64,000 nt of DNA from NCBI GenBank assembly GCA_027625915.1, contig JANTQA010000070.1:1865001-1929000 (forward strand), read 5' to 3'. The notes beneath the pieces are model-generated. The model saw nothing but the letters and a program-made list of their open reading frames with translations, made no database searches and was not told the DNA's origin. Shown one piece after another: positions 1 through 11,690 of the stretch. The stretch comes from Anaeramoeba flamelloides. Its lineage: Eukaryota > Metamonada > Anaeramoebidae. Positions within the stretch are counted from its first letter, which is position 1. The number at the start of each line of letters is the position of its first letter. Position numbers and translations under genes: made by a program.

Positions 1-777
1 GAAGTTGAGTTTTTTTGGAGATCTCAAAAATAGTCAAATTTTCATCAAATTTTTAATGATTGATCAATCAAATAAAAACCCAGACCAAAAGATAGGATTA
101 GAAAAACCATTTTTTTGTCTTTAGTCCTCCATTTTCTTTTTAATTTATTATACTTTTCTTTTATTAATTGATCTTACTTTTTCATTCAATCCCTATTAGG
201 GTTTCCAATCAAAAACTATGTGCTTCACTTTTTCTTTTACCAAATGATAAAATTATTTTTTCATTTTTATTTTGAAAATTAAAGTAAAACTGTTTTTAAA
301 TTTTTTGAAATTTATAAATGTGAACTCCAGAAAATTTATGGAATTTTTTTTTATTGTTTTTCCAAAGCTTTATAATAAAATTATTAAAAATATGCACTGA
401 ATCTATCTTGATTTATTATTTTTAAAAAATGAAAAAGAAAAAATCCTAAAAAAGAAAAAATAAGTAAATCAAAAAATTTCGCAACAAAAAAAAAAAAAAT
501 AAATAACGAAAGAATACGTCTGTTTTCAAAAACTGCAAACTAAAAATTTTAAAAAGTGCTGCCTCAAACTACTTTTTGGTTCAGTTTGAACAACACTTTT
601 TAAAATTTTTATTCCTCGATTTTTTTTTAAAACAGTAGTATTCAAATCATCACTTATAATAAAATAAACAAATGCTTTTTTTTTTAAAAAAAATAAACTT
701 TAAATTATCATTTAATTAATTTCCATTTCCAATTTATTTCAAAATTTCAATAATTAATTTCGAACCTCTTATTTTAG
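1..777. other. Non-coding start of window, probably intron of the LMBR1-like gene
   Basis: No coding stretch is visible on either strand. The region ends in a pyrimidine-rich tract and TTTTAG, which acts as the 3' splice site for the exon at 778. That exon starts in mid-codon and mid-protein, so at least one 5' exon lies further upstream. Members of the family need roughly 100-150 more N-terminal residues, and nothing here encodes them, so this is best read as intron. A strong hairpin sits at 541-611. Confidence 0.55.
541..611. repeat. Short perfect-type palindrome (hairpin)
   Basis: Positions 541-561 and 591-611 are inverted copies of each other over 21 bases with one mismatch. The complementarity continues weakly inward, leaving a loop of about 15-29 bases. 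It lies in the presumed intron upstream of the LMBR1-like exon. It may be a very short MITE remnant, or simply a hairpin in intron RNA. Confidence 0.7.
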
Positions 778-2721
778 CCATACAATTCGCTCTGCATTAA
801 TGTGGACTGGAGCAACAATTTTCATTTCAGGGTTATTTATTGGGTTGATGTATGCATTTCTTGGTTATGCTGTTCTTCCTGTCACCCAATTAAGCTGTGA
901 ACTCCAGGATGATACAAATGAAGCAACCACTGTGGCATTAGAAGGCGCAACAAAAAATATTTCATGGACTGTTCGTATAAGCCCCTCTGTTTATATTATT
1001 GCATTTATCTCTTTCCTTGGATATATAGCATTTTCTATATTTGGGGGAATTGGCTTAATTGCATTACCATTTGATTTAATCCGGGCATTCCGCTCACGAC
1101 CAAAGCCATTGGAACTTGATGAATATGCCTTTTTTAAGAGAAAATTAAATGCAAGAGCAAATGAACTTATTGAAACTGGACGAGAAATTGAAAAAAAGGG
1201 AAAAGAGGGCAGGAAAAACCGTAAAAAATATAATAAATTTAGAGCACAAGTTTATCTTCTTGAAGAGGATTATCAAAAATTGGTCGTAGCTTATAAAGAA
1301 CGCGGTGGAAACCCTTTTAAATATTGGGCGAAATTAATTGGTGGAATTGTTGGTTCAATTCTTTCATTATTTTGGTTACTACATATTATCCTTTACATGT
1401 TTATTGATCCACCTGCTTCCTTATTCTTGAATAAATATTTAATTCTTCTCGACAATGCATTTTCTTTATTTGGTACAATAACATATGCTTTGTTTTCATT
1501 TTATTTACTTTTCTGTACAATAAAAGGATGTATAAAATTTGGTTTGAGAGTTCTTTGGATACCAATACACCCAATCAAGTAATTTTTTTTTTTTTTTTTC
1601 TTCTTTTTTATGTTTTATTATTTTTCTTTTTTCTTTTTTATATTTTATATTATGTGTTTTTTCTTTTTTTTTATAAAATGTTTTTTCTTTTTTATATCTT
1701 TTAGTTTCTTTTTTTTTTTTGTTTTTTCTTTTTAATGTTTTTTTTTTTGTTTTTTGTTTCTTTTAATTATTGTTTTTTGTATTAATGTTTTTTGTATTAA
1801 TGTTCTGTGTTATTTTTTTTTTCCATTTACACAAAATCTATCCTTTTTTTTTTTAATTTTCAATAAAAATTAAAATTGACAAAAAAAAAAAAAATCATAC
1901 AAATGAAAATATTAAAGTAACAATAATTTTTAAAATTTAAATGTTTTAAAATTTGTGTAATGATCATTTAAAAAACAGAAACAATTATATTACATTTTCA
2001 TTTTTTATACAAAAATAAATATTTTGCTGGTATTTAAAAGGAATTATGTTAAACAATCCATTATATTCCAACATCTAAAAAAATATTTGTTCTAAACGAA
2101 AATGGAAAAAAGTGTTTATTTAAATCCCCAAGAATGCGATTAATTTTCTTTATGTAAATTCCATTTTATTATTTTAACATTTATAATTCAATACAATAAA
2201 AAAATAGATATCAAGATACAATGATGAGTTCATTATTATTTAATACCGCTTTGATTTTAGTATGCTCAGTAGCTGTAACACAATTTTGTTCAACTGCCTT
2301 TAAAGATTATATTAGATTAACTGCAATTGAAAGTAAATATCTTGCTTTATTTTATTTTTATTTTTCAATTTCACTCCATGTAGAGGGATATGTATCGTCT
2401 ATTTTCTTTTTAATGAAAAAGTATTTCTTTGAATCGCATTAAACTAAACTTTTTATTAATTTATTTCTTTTTCTTCTTGGATTATTTTTTTATTTTCAAT
2501 CTTAAATTATTTTTGTAATTCTAATTCTCAATTAACCACTTATTTTTTTTGTAATAAATTTCTAATTAGTGTTATACGGAACTCAAATTTCAAATCTTAA
2601 ATTTTTTAGTTATGTTTTTGATGTTCTTCTTTATGTATTCTTCGTTTTTGCTGGATTGACATTCATATATTTATTAATTAAACCAAAAGACCGTAAAAAA
2701 GAATGGGATATCGACTTTTAA
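778..2721 (+). CDS. LMBR1-like (LIMR family) multi-pass membrane protein, C-terminal part, 3 exons
   Basis: The exons are 778-1578, 2208-2332 and 2570-2721. Splice phases agree throughout (ends ATC-AA / A-TAT and GAA-A / TG-TTA), and the stop is TAA at 2719-2721. The visible part is about 358 residues. It carries six hydrophobic segments: two before a basic, Lys/Glu/Arg-rich cytosolic loop and four after it. Family hallmarks are the GGIGLIALPFDLI stretch followed by an RxxPK motif, the IPIHPIK motif, the LLFNTALIL segment and the FVFAGLTFIY segment near the C-terminus. These line up with the plant LIMR/LMBR1-domain proteins more closely than with human LMBRD1. Relatives are lysosomal or plasma-membrane proteins with roles in cobalamin export or receptor-type signalling; the function here is not known. 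The N-terminal ~100-150 residues lie upstream of the window. The ATG at 800 is internal, because the frame is open from the splice site and encodes conserved residues (IRSALMW). Confidence 0.88.
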
Positions 2722-3016
2722 TACAAAAATAATTCTAATAAATTGTTGATAAAGAAGGAAAAAAAAAAAAAAAAAAAAAAAAAGTAATAAAATATCAACA
2801 TTATTTAGTACTAAATATTTCTAATTATTCATTTTTTATTTTTATTCTTGATTTTTTTTTTATTTTAAAATAAACACAAACTAAAGTAAATATTCTTATT
2901 TCTTTTTATTTTGTATAATTTTTTTATAATTTTGTTGACTACTTCGGTAATTCTCCAATAATGTGAAAAATGGGAAATGAAAAGAACTATTTTTCTTTTT
3001 TAAAACTATTTCAGAA
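2722..3016. other. AT-rich 3' flank, nothing recognised
   Basis: This is the 3' flank of the LMBR1-like gene. It holds a long A-run at 2760-2783 and an AATAAA-like stretch. No coding sequence or element end was recognised. Confidence 0.5.
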
Positions 3017-3720
3017 CTAAACTCCATTTCAAAAATTGTTACTCACCAAACAATAAATTGAAAAAATATAAACTAGATTTAAAAATTTTGTCTCACTTTA
3101 TAATGTTAATGGAAGTGGTTTTTAGGGATTAATCTAGATTCTTATTAAAAAAATATTTTTCAATTTTTTGGATCAGAATCATTTTTTCAAATTTTGCAAA
3201 TTTTTGTTTCACTTTTTCGAATTTTTTGCAAATTTTAGTTTTTTTTTTAAATTTTTGTTTATCTTTTTCTTTTTTTTTGACACAAGATCATTTGTTAAAA
3301 AAAAAAAAGATCTTCGAAAAGACAAATTATCACAAAGGAAATTTAGAGTTTGTAATGTCTTTTAAAATGAATTTAATAATGAGCCAAAAATCTTGTTGTT
3401 AACTTTTTTTTTAGTAAAATTTCAGTAATTAAAAATCGGTTTATTCTCTTTTTAAAATTGTGATTCACTTATTTTAGTATTTGGTTTTATTTTTTTTTAA
3501 TTTTTCTAATATCAAGTTTTTATATGTTTATAATATTTAAGAATTACAAATCAGATTTAATTCTTAATTGTTCTTGAATATTAAATGAAAATTGTTTTTT
3601 TTTTCAATTTATTATTTCAGGTGAGTAACAACTTTAAAAAGAGAATAAACGGATTTTTAATTACTGAAATTTTACTAAAAAAAAAGTTAACGACAAGATT
3701 TTTGGCTAATTGTTAAATTT
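3017..3720. mobile_element. Family B DNA element, copy 1 (Tc1/mariner-like TIR)
   Basis: The sequence at 3020-3050 matches the family B end, core CTCCATTTCAAAAATT followed by xACTCAC. The stretch 3085-3240 (TCACTTTATAATGTTAATGG, then GGATCAGAATCATTTTTTC) recurs at 34205-34330 and, inverted, at 61730-61840. An internal inverted repeat of about 90 bp pairs 3383-3470 with 3622-3717. No transposase coding is visible, so this is a non-autonomous element. Confidence 0.7.
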
Positions 3721-4239
3721 CATTTGAAAATAAATTATATAGCATCGATTTTTTTTTTTCAGCTTTATTGATATACTCAGAGTTTTATTTTTTTGTCAAC
3801 TTGATTTACTAATTTAAAAAAGAAAAATATCAAAAAACTGAAAAAAAAAAAAAAAAAAGATCTGATAAAGAAAGGAAAAATAATGGGTAAAATTTTGAGG
3901 ACCACAAAAAGATAAATTTAATTAACATTTGATCCAGAAAATGAAATTAATAAAAATATAATCAATATTCAAGAATTTCAAATTCTTAGTTCGATTAAAT
4001 TTGTTAGTGATACATAAGTAGAAAATTATTAAAAATTTTCTCGTCACGGAAAAAAAGAGACCTTTTTTTTTGGATAATAAAATAGTAAATGAATTCTAGT
4101 TTAATTCATTGAAGAGATATTTATTTTGATAGATGATAACTAACAGTTTTAAAAAAGCTGTTTTCTTCTATAAAAACAAAGTTAGAAAAAAAATCACGAA
4201 TTATAACTATTTCATGACCAATGTTTTCGATTGTTCAAA
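3721..4239. other. AT-rich intergenic, nothing recognised
   Basis: Apart from an A-run at 3841-3858, no gene, RNA gene or recognisable element end was seen here. Confidence 0.4.
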
Positions 4240-5090
4240 AGAATTGTTTAAAACCTATCATCTTACTCAATTCTTTAAAACCTTTGAAAAAATAACTACA
4301 AAGTGTAATTAAAGTGCCGGCTTGTGCCACAGAACACTTATGTTCTCTTGGAGTTTTATATTTTATTTGTTAAGTGTTCTCAGTTTTTTTGAGGTTTTCT
4401 ATTTTATTTGTAAAATCAATAGATTTTCGTTAGCTTTTTTTGAGTTTTCAATTTATTTGGAAAAAACCTATATAACTTCACAAAACAATAGAAAACTCAA
4501 AAAAACCTAAATAAAATCTATTTATTTTCCAAATAAACAGAAAACTCAAGAAAACCTAAAGGCACTTTTCCAGAATTTAAAAGAATTGAGTATAATCTTG
4601 AATTTTACTCAATTATGGTATATTCTAAGAAATATAGAGTAGAATTTTTTAATTTATGAGATAAAAAGAAAATTTAGGTAATTTTCGTTTTATTTCTTAA
4701 ATTAGTAAAAAAAAAATGGAGGAAAAACCAAAAGAAAAAAAAAATTTTCTTGAATTTAAATGAATAAATAATTTTTTAAAAGTCAAAATAATTATTTCCC
4801 TATTATAAAGATATTTCTTAGATATCAAATACTTTATGAATTTAATAAAATAACTTTTTAACCTGAAGAAATAATTTTATATTTTTTTTTACTATTTAAT
4901 ATAAAGTAAATCGTACTTGTACCTAAAAAAATGGGATTTTCCAACTTAAAATATTAAATTTTAGTTAAAAATAAATTTATATCAAAGATATCTCATTCAA
5001 CAATAATTTTGATTATATGTGAAGATATTCAAATAGCTTTTCTCTTCATAAAACCCTTGATTCGTAAAAAAAAAAAAAAAAAAATAGATA
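4240..5090. mobile_element. Family F hairpin-rich element, copy 1
   Basis: The stretch carries repeated, inverted modules built on GTGTTCTxxGTTTTT, GAGGTTTTCTATTTTATTTG and their complements, then CAGAATTTAAAAGAATTGAG (4571-4590). The modules and the downstream 4700-5040 tract recur in the same order at 16800-17720. The inverted modules also recur at 29640-29905, and the CAGAATTTAAA end recurs at 28240. It is a non-autonomous repeat with strong internal hairpins; its superfamily is not determined. Confidence 0.6.
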
Positions 5091-5676
5091 TTCATAGTGC
5101 TTTACTTATAATATTTAAAAATGGGGATCATATGAGAAATAATATGAATTAAAATTTTATTTTATAAAAATAAATGAAAAAACAATTTTAAGTGATTAGA
5201 GTAATCATAGATTCATCTTTAATTAAAAATATGATAAATGAAAAGTAAATCAAAATATTGATACAGCATTCAAAGGAATCATAAACAATCTAAATGTATA
5301 TCATTAAACAATAAATTATTCTGTTTTTGAATAAAAGACAAGAATTATTTATTGTCATTTTGAAAATTTTTATTTCATAAATTTTTCAAGCCTAAAATAG
5401 AAACCCAAAATAATAGTTTGACAATATTTAATAATTCATATTTAGAACCCTCAAAATAACTTATTTTTTTAATTTCAAAGGTTAACTCAATAATCAACAA
5501 CACAAAAACCCAGAAACAGATTAGTTTTATTTCCGTTTTATTCATTAATTGTACCATCAATATCTTTCTAATATTTACGGAAATAATTTGTAAAAAGATC
5601 CCATTAGTTAATTGTAGATTGTTTTTTTCAAAAATTATGAATTTTTTGACAACTAATCTTCATTTTGAGACCAAAT
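5091..5676. other. AT-rich intergenic, nothing recognised
   Basis: There is only a short open frame on the minus strand (about 61 codons, 5375-5560) with no family resemblance and no supporting context. I treat the segment as non-coding. Confidence 0.4.
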
Positions 5677-7056
5677 TTAAGGGAGTAGCCACGGTAAAGA
5701 AAAATTTTTCACTTTTGTGCAATTCTGAAGAGGATCAGAAAATAACATTTTTTACTCTGGTTGTACCTCATTGGTTTTTATTATTTAAAGTACTCCCTTC
5801 ATTAGATTTTTGAAATATTTTTTTCAAAGTCTCAAAGAAATTGCCACAATAGAATGTTGAGTTGAATTACTTAAAATAGTGTTTTGAATGTTGAATGACT
5901 TATCTTTTATTCTTTTCTCAACATTCTATTGTGGCATTTAATTTTTTTCATTTTTTATTTTTTCATCATTTTTGAGATTTTTTTAATCCTGTCAAGATAA
6001 AGCAATTAGAAATATTTTTTTATTAGTGGCATTTAGGATTAATGGATTTTGTTTAAAAAGAACAACAATATTACAATTGAGAGAATATAAAAGGAAACAT
6101 AAATGGGACTTAAATAGCTAGAAGAATTCCAAAATTAGAATAATTAAGTAGAATTATTACTTGTTAGGATTGTAAAACGTTGGGTTTAGTGGAATATGAG
6201 AAGTGAATATGATTATATGTTATCAAAGTTTAAACCACAAAATAGATACACTTTTTATTCAAAGAATCTGAAATTATCTTCTCCCAAAAAAAAAAAACTA
6301 AACCCCATTCCAAAAATTTGGACACATCTAAAATCAAAAATAGTGAAACAAAAACTCAATTTACTATATTCTCCCAAACCTAAAATAAAACCAGATTTAA
6401 GTAACATAGTATTAATGGTTTTTTAAGTAATCATTTTCATCCAAATATAAGAAAACAATATAAAACAAAAAATCAAAACAAGTGTGTCCAAAAAAAATGA
6501 AACGAGCTGAAATGAAAGAGTTTGAACAAAAAATATATTGGTAGATTTGTTAAAATTACACCAACAATGGTTGATCGATCAAATGATAAGATACCATGTA
6601 CCGGTTGTATGTGGATTTATCACTTGAAGAAACTCAACTGTAACCATCTAGTAACCATCTATAAAAAATTTTCAGATCTAACTAAGCTGATTAAATACCT
6701 GAAAAAAAGAAAATGAAAACAAAAACAAAAAAGACAAAAAATGAAATAGTTTGTTGAATTAAAATTAATTTCCAAATTGATGTAAAAATTGTTTTTGTTA
6801 TTCTTCTAACTGTTTAAACTGTGTCCAAATTAATCGAATTAAGTTTATTTTGATAATAAAATAATAATAATAATAAAACTATTTTATCAATATAATCTCT
6901 TTTTTTTTATTGTTGAACATTACTAAAAAAAAATATCAAATAATTTTTTTAAAAAAATTTTTAGAGAATCTACGATCACACGCCACTAAAATAAAATGTT
7001 CTTATCTCATCTCTCTCAAATTTTTATCATGTCTTATGGTGTAGCTACTCCCTTAA
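5677..7056. mobile_element. Family G DNA element, copy 1, with a family A element inserted in it
   Basis: The ends are TTAAGGGAGTAGCCAC at 5677-5692 and its inverse, with one mismatch, at 7041-7056. Inside, 5843-5861 and 5917-5935 form a perfect 19-bp inverted repeat (core CACAATAGAATGTTGAG). The right part (5940-6295) is repeated at 48480-48840. The copy is interrupted at 6301-6845 by a family A element, so the original element was about 830 bp. No transposase is visible. Confidence 0.75.
6301..6845. mobile_element. Family A MITE, copy 1, nested in family G
   Basis: The left end is AACCCCATTCCAAAAATTTG followed by GACACA, directly after a TA (6299-6300). The right end keeps TGTGTCCAAATT at 6819-6830 but is otherwise eroded, and is followed by TA. 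The interior (for example TTGATCGATCAAATGATAAG near 6570) is the reverse complement of the interior of copy 2 at 11932-12452. Short open frames inside look like chance. Confidence 0.8.
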
Positions 7057-7859
7057 GAAATTTATTTTGTAACTCTGTAGTCTGAATATTGATAATTCAA
7101 CCTCTAAAATAGTGTCTAAATGTAGATTTTATTCTGAAATTGTTGATTTTTTTACAAGGACAATCATCATTTTTACTTTGATAATAAAGTCACAAAATAG
7201 TACTATATGACTACTCGAATTTTTAGAGGCATTTGAAACTATCGAACACAAATATGTTTTACACTCAATAACATCCAGAAAATTTTAGGATTCTCCTTGG
7301 GAGATGTTAATCCCTTCAGCTAAAAATTTTCAATCACAAAACCAGTAACAGTCAAAAAACAAGCAACTTTTAAATTGAAGAACTCAAAATGTTTTTTTCA
7401 CGATTTTAGCATCACTTTCATTTTTTAAACAATGTCATCGAATCTAATGTATTTATTTTAATCAAGTTTGAAATAACAAACAATAACAACAAGTTAGGAA
7501 TTTTTGAATCATCGTTTGGAAGTTTTTGAAATATACTTGCATAAAACCAAAAAACTTTAACTTTAAAGATACTTCACTTCAAAGAATTCTAAAAGTATTT
7601 AATTTGAAAAACAAGCTAATAATTTGGGGTGATCAATATAAAAGTTTACTTTGGGAGTCCAATTAAAAAATAAAAATAAAACTTTGATACTCATTTGAAC
7701 AAAATGTGTCTCACAAGTAGAAGTAACCTGAAAAAACTTGACCCTGAAAAAGTCCGATACTAATAAGTTTGGGTTGTTGAAAAAATACAAAAACTTTTCA
7801 TTTTCTGTAATTTTTATCTTTTAAAATAATTCTGTTTATTGTTTAATTTGCTTTCGGAA
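7057..7859. other. Upstream region of the DnaJ gene
   Basis: No convincing gene was found. The segment is a little less homopolymeric than other intergenic DNA and includes the promoter and 5' UTR of the downstream DnaJ gene. A minus-strand open frame of about 63 codons at 7599-7790 has no family features. Confidence 0.4.
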
Positions 7860-9185
7860 ATGCTTAGCAATTTTTTACAAACACTTTCAAGCCCCTTCTC
7901 AAATTACCTCTCCCCAACAGTGGTAACGAATGTCCTAATAAATCCGATTTTCACGCCGAAACGAAAACATCTTGGGTATTACAAAAGCCCAACGTTTTCA
8001 AAGTATGTCTCAGGTTACCAACAACCAAAAAGGTTTTTCGGTTCCACAAATAACAATTATTCAGAAGCAACTAACCAATTAGAAGAGGACTATTATCAAA
8101 TTTTAGGTGTCAACCCAAAAGCAACGCAAGAGGAAATTAAAAGTGCATATTATAAATTAGCCAAAAAATATCACCCCGATGTGAATCAAAATGATTCTGA
8201 AGCAGGTAAAAAATTTTCAGGGATAAGCACTGCATACGAGGTCTTGGGATCGCCTGAAAAGAGATCAAATTACGATCTCGTGAGAGAAGGGAAAGCGGGC
8301 ATGAATGGGTTTGACTTGGGAGACATCTTTAGTGATTTATTTTTTGGAGGTGGCAACATGGGTGGAAGGTCTCGGCAGCAACAGCAGCAAAAGATTCCTC
8401 GAAACGGGGCTGATCTGAGGGTGCCCTTGTACATGGAATTTAAGGACGCCTTCAAGTCCACCGAACGGGAGATCACATACACAAAATTGGTTGCCTGCGA
8501 GCATTGCGAACAGGAGGGTATCGAGCCCGGTAGCAAGATGGTAAAATGTAAAAATTGTAATGGGAGTGGTGTTGTCATTCAGCGTTATAATCATATGCAC
8601 GTTCAAACAACCTGTGCAGCTTGCCGCGGCATGGGGCAAACGCCAGAAAAGATTTGCACAAAGTGCAAGGGGCAAAGGTTTGTCGAGAAAACTGAAAAGC
8701 AAACAATTACCATACCAGAAGGCGCCGATCTCAAGGACTTGCTTTATATCCCCGGTATGGGCAACCATGGGATTTTCGGTGGTATGCCCGGAGACCTTTA
8801 TGTGGAATTAAATGTCGAGCAAGAAAATGACACCTTTGTTCGCGACGGTGTCGATTTACACATCGAAATCCCAATAACAATCAAAGAGGCAATCCTTGGC
8901 GGCAAAACGAACGTTACAATTATCGATAAGGAAATTGAAATAGACATTCCCAAAGGAACACAGCCCTTCCAAATCTCAACAAAAAAGGGATGCGGGATCA
9001 AAAGAAAACGGAAAACTGGTGATTTGATCATACACTGGAAACTAACCATCCCCAAAAAAATTAATAAGAAACAAGAAAAGTTACTCAACAAATTTTCTGA
9101 AAAACTAAAAAAAGAAGAGCCAAAGGTTACAGACCAATTTAAATTCAGAATTTTAACAAGAAAAGCTTCAAATGGCAGATTTTAA
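7860..9185 (+). CDS. Organellar-type DnaJ/Hsp40 co-chaperone (type I, mitochondrial-like)
   Basis: This is a 441-residue, intronless type I J-protein that stimulates the ATPase of an Hsp70 and delivers unfolded clients. I chose the first in-frame ATG (7860); an upstream TTG is unlikely in a eukaryote. Residues 1-60 are Ser/Asn-rich with basic residues and almost no acidic ones. They end in KRFFGS, which resembles a matrix-protease cleavage site, so import into a mitochondrion or hydrogenosome is likely. The J domain is at about 77-140, with HPD at 105-107. A short Gly/Phe linker with a Q5 run follows. Four zinc-binding CxxC motifs lie at about 213, 230, 252 and 266; the first is degenerate after the second Cys (CEHCEQEG). 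The two C-terminal substrate-binding domains run to about residue 430. GC content is about 50% in lines counted at 8401-8460 and 8701-8760, far above the flanks. Confidence 0.95.
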   Translation: MLSNFLQTLSSPFSNYLSPTVVTNVLINPIFTPKRKHLGYYKSPTFSKYVSGYQQPKRFFGSTNNNYSEATNQLEEDYYQILGVNPKATQEEIKSAYYKLAKKYHPDVNQNDSEAGKKFSGISTAYEVLGSPEKRSNYDLVREGKAGMNGFDLGDIFSDLFFGGGNMGGRSRQQQQQKIPRNGADLRVPLYMEFKDAFKSTEREITYTKLVACEHCEQEGIEPGSKMVKCKNCNGSGVVIQRYNHMHVQTTCAACRGMGQTPEKICTKCKGQRFVEKTEKQTITIPEGADLKDLLYIPGMGNHGIFGGMPGDLYVELNVEQENDTFVRDGVDLHIEIPITIKEAILGGKTNVTIIDKEIEIDIPKGTQPFQISTKKGCGIKRKRKTGDLIIHWKLTIPKKINKKQEKLLNKFSEKLKKEEPKVTDQFKFRILTRKASNGRF

Positions 9186-9985
9186 TGATTAAAAATAATT
9201 TGTTTTTTTTTAGATAAAATTAATCATAATAGTAATTTTTTTTGATAATAATTAATTATTAATCGTTAAAGGTGATAAAATGATTCTCGATATTTGAATA
9301 AATGATAGAATATAAAAGAAATAATTTTAGTAATATAAATTTCTTTAATTATGTTTTTCTTACATTCAGTTTTGTTCTGATTTTTCCTTTGATTTTATTT
9401 TACATTACAACTGCTTTAAAAACTAATTTTTTTAGCCTTTAAATCAAATTTTTTTCAGATTGTTATCCTTTTTTTTTTTTCAAATTAAATTCAACAAAAT
9501 ATCTGTTCAAATAAGTTTTTCTTTTATTTAAATAAATGTGTGGTTCGCTTCGTAAGTTTTTGTCTGTCTTTTTTTATAGATTTATCAAGTAGACACTTTC
9601 ATTCCAAAAGTTTGAGAATATACATGCTTTAGATTACCATTCTTTGGGGGCTTTAATTGTTTATTTATAATTTTTCTTTTAATTTTTTTTCCTTTTTTTA
9701 GTTCTCAATACTTTATTTTTTAATTGTTTTGAAAAAAATTACATATTTAGATCATTTTGATTCACATTTTTATCTATGATTTATTGTATTTATTTCAATA
9801 TGGGTTGTTGTTTTAATATCAAAAAAAAAAAATGAAAATTTTGGTGTAAAATCTTTTGACAGGAAGTGATACTGTTAAAAACATTTCGATTTTATTTGGG
9901 GATTTGAAGATATTTTTGTTAAGTTACTATACAGTTTCAAAAATCCTGATTATTATTCTCAAATCGAGATATTAAAGTATTTCCC
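9186..9985. other. AT-rich 3' flank and intergenic, nothing recognised
   Basis: This is the 3' flank of the DnaJ gene. No coding stretch, RNA gene or matched repeat was recognised. Confidence 0.4.
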
Positions 9986-10546
9986 AAAAAGTGGGGCATT
10001 TTTTTTTACATTTTATAGAAAATAATCTTTGTTAGTTGTGGTATTCATTAATTGACGATACCAAATTAAGTTTCATATAATACCAATTGAATAAATTGAT
10101 CTTGTATTTATTTAAAAATAAGTTGGATGTAAAATTCCCAAAAAATGTAAAAAAAAAATAAATACTGTTTTTGGAGAAAATAATTTACGACCAATTTCAA
10201 TAAAAAAACTGGAAATATGGAAAGTGTACAAATGATTTTTTAAACTAGAAAATGCAGTTATATATTTTAAATTCAATTTGAAAAATTGTTGGGATTAAAT
10301 AAGTTAAAAAAACAGTTTTTTCGATAAAACAGAAAATAATAAATACCAATTTTAACTCCTAAAAAATATCAGATAAAATAGAGATCAGAAAATTTAATAT
10401 CTTTTATTTATGTAACACAATACCAAGAAACAAATTGAATTATTATTAATAATCTTAAATAATAGCTAATAATTTTGGATATTTATATACTTTTTTGAAG
10501 ATTTATTTTAAAAGATATATTATAAAATATTTTTACCCCACTTTAT
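9986..10546. mobile_element. Family D DNA element, copy 1
   Basis: The ends carry AAAGTGGGGC at 9988-9996 and TACCCCACTTTAT at 10534-10545, a short terminal inverted repeat. The whole interior is matched by 57930-58500, for example TAATTGACxATAxxAAATTAA, AAACTGGAAATAT and GAGATCAGAAAATTTAATAT. It is about 560 bp with no transposase, so it is a non-autonomous element. Confidence 0.75.
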
Positions 10547-10554
10547 AGGAAATG

Positions 10555-11690
10555 GCTTTTAGAAAATCACGATATTCAATAAAATCGTGATATTCTATAA
10601 TAACATGATAAAAAATTAATAGCGAGATTACTTCCAAAAAATCATGATTAAAGAGTAATCACAATATTTTTAGTTAATAGTTTTCAGTACTAATTCAGCA
10701 ATATATTTCAAAGAAAATTTATTAAGATCAAAAAACAATGAGCCTATAAAAAAAAAATTATATATTTTAAATAAATAGAGAGAGAAAAAAAAAAAAAAAA
10801 GATTCTTGATACAAGAAAGGATCAGATCAAAGAGTTTCATTGTATTTTATTTTTATTTGGTTTACATATCGATCAATCAATTAACAAATATAATAAAAAA
10901 GGCAAACAAATATTTTTTCGTCAATCATGGTGTATAAATTGCGTTGAATAATTAGCTTCTTAAATAACCAACCCTGCATCTGTTCTTTAAAGAATTTATG
11001 ATCTGGTTAAAACATTTTCTTAAATCTATGAAAGCTCAAAGGGGTTGGATAACTTTTCAAAAGCTTTCACAACAAGCAAGACATATTATTAAGATTTTTT
11101 GAACCTTTATTTTATTTATTTTCTTCATCTTCTTTTCTTGTCTTTGTATTATACAGAAAATAGAATTAGAGTTTAAAAAGCTCTTTTCATGGATCATCAA
11201 TAAGAAGAAAAATTACTATTTTTTCTTTATTTAATATTTAAATTTGAAGGTAACAATCCCATTTTAAAAACATATCTATTATATATTCAAAAATATTTCT
11301 GAAATAGTTGATTATTTGTTAGATCCCAAATCCGTTTCTGGAGATTTTATATTTTGATAAAAAAAAATGTAAAGAATAATTTTTTTTTTCCTTAGAAAGC
11401 TTTTCTATCTTTTAAACTATTCAAACATTTGTAGAAACTTTACAACACTTTCAATCACTTTCTAGTATTTTAAAAGAGAAAAGTGTTGGAAAATTCATGG
11501 GAATTTTTGGTAAGTGATTTTTTAAAAAATAAATATCTTTCATTTTTTCACAATTTTTATTTTGAATGTGATAAAGTGGATTATCGCGATTTATTGATTC
11601 TTTTGTGATAAAGTAGAATTAATTGTAATTTTTTGAGATCATTGTGAATTTATTGACAATTCCCAGATATTATAAGTCACCATCAAAACC
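10555..11690. mobile_element. Family C DNA element, copy 1 (ATCACGAT-rich ends)
   Basis: Both ends are rich in ATCACGAT/ATCGTGAT-like motifs (10575-10670 and 11570-11630). The central 10952-11100 segment, with TTCTTTAAAGAAT and GGATAACTTTTCAAAAGCTT, is the reverse complement of 35720-35870 and of 45290-45430. The element is about 1.1 kb. Short open frames differ between copies, so no shared protein can be supported. Confidence 0.65.

Noticed and set aside
6522-6716. A 64-codon frame inside the family A element that looked like a Cys-containing domain (CTGCMW).
   Set aside because: The same segment in the other family A copies is not open. It is non-coding MITE sequence.
8270-9091. Long open frames on the opposite strand and in other frames of the DnaJ gene (up to 143 codons).
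   Set aside because: They are shadows of a GC-richer coding region. The DnaJ frame has clear domains and the others have none.
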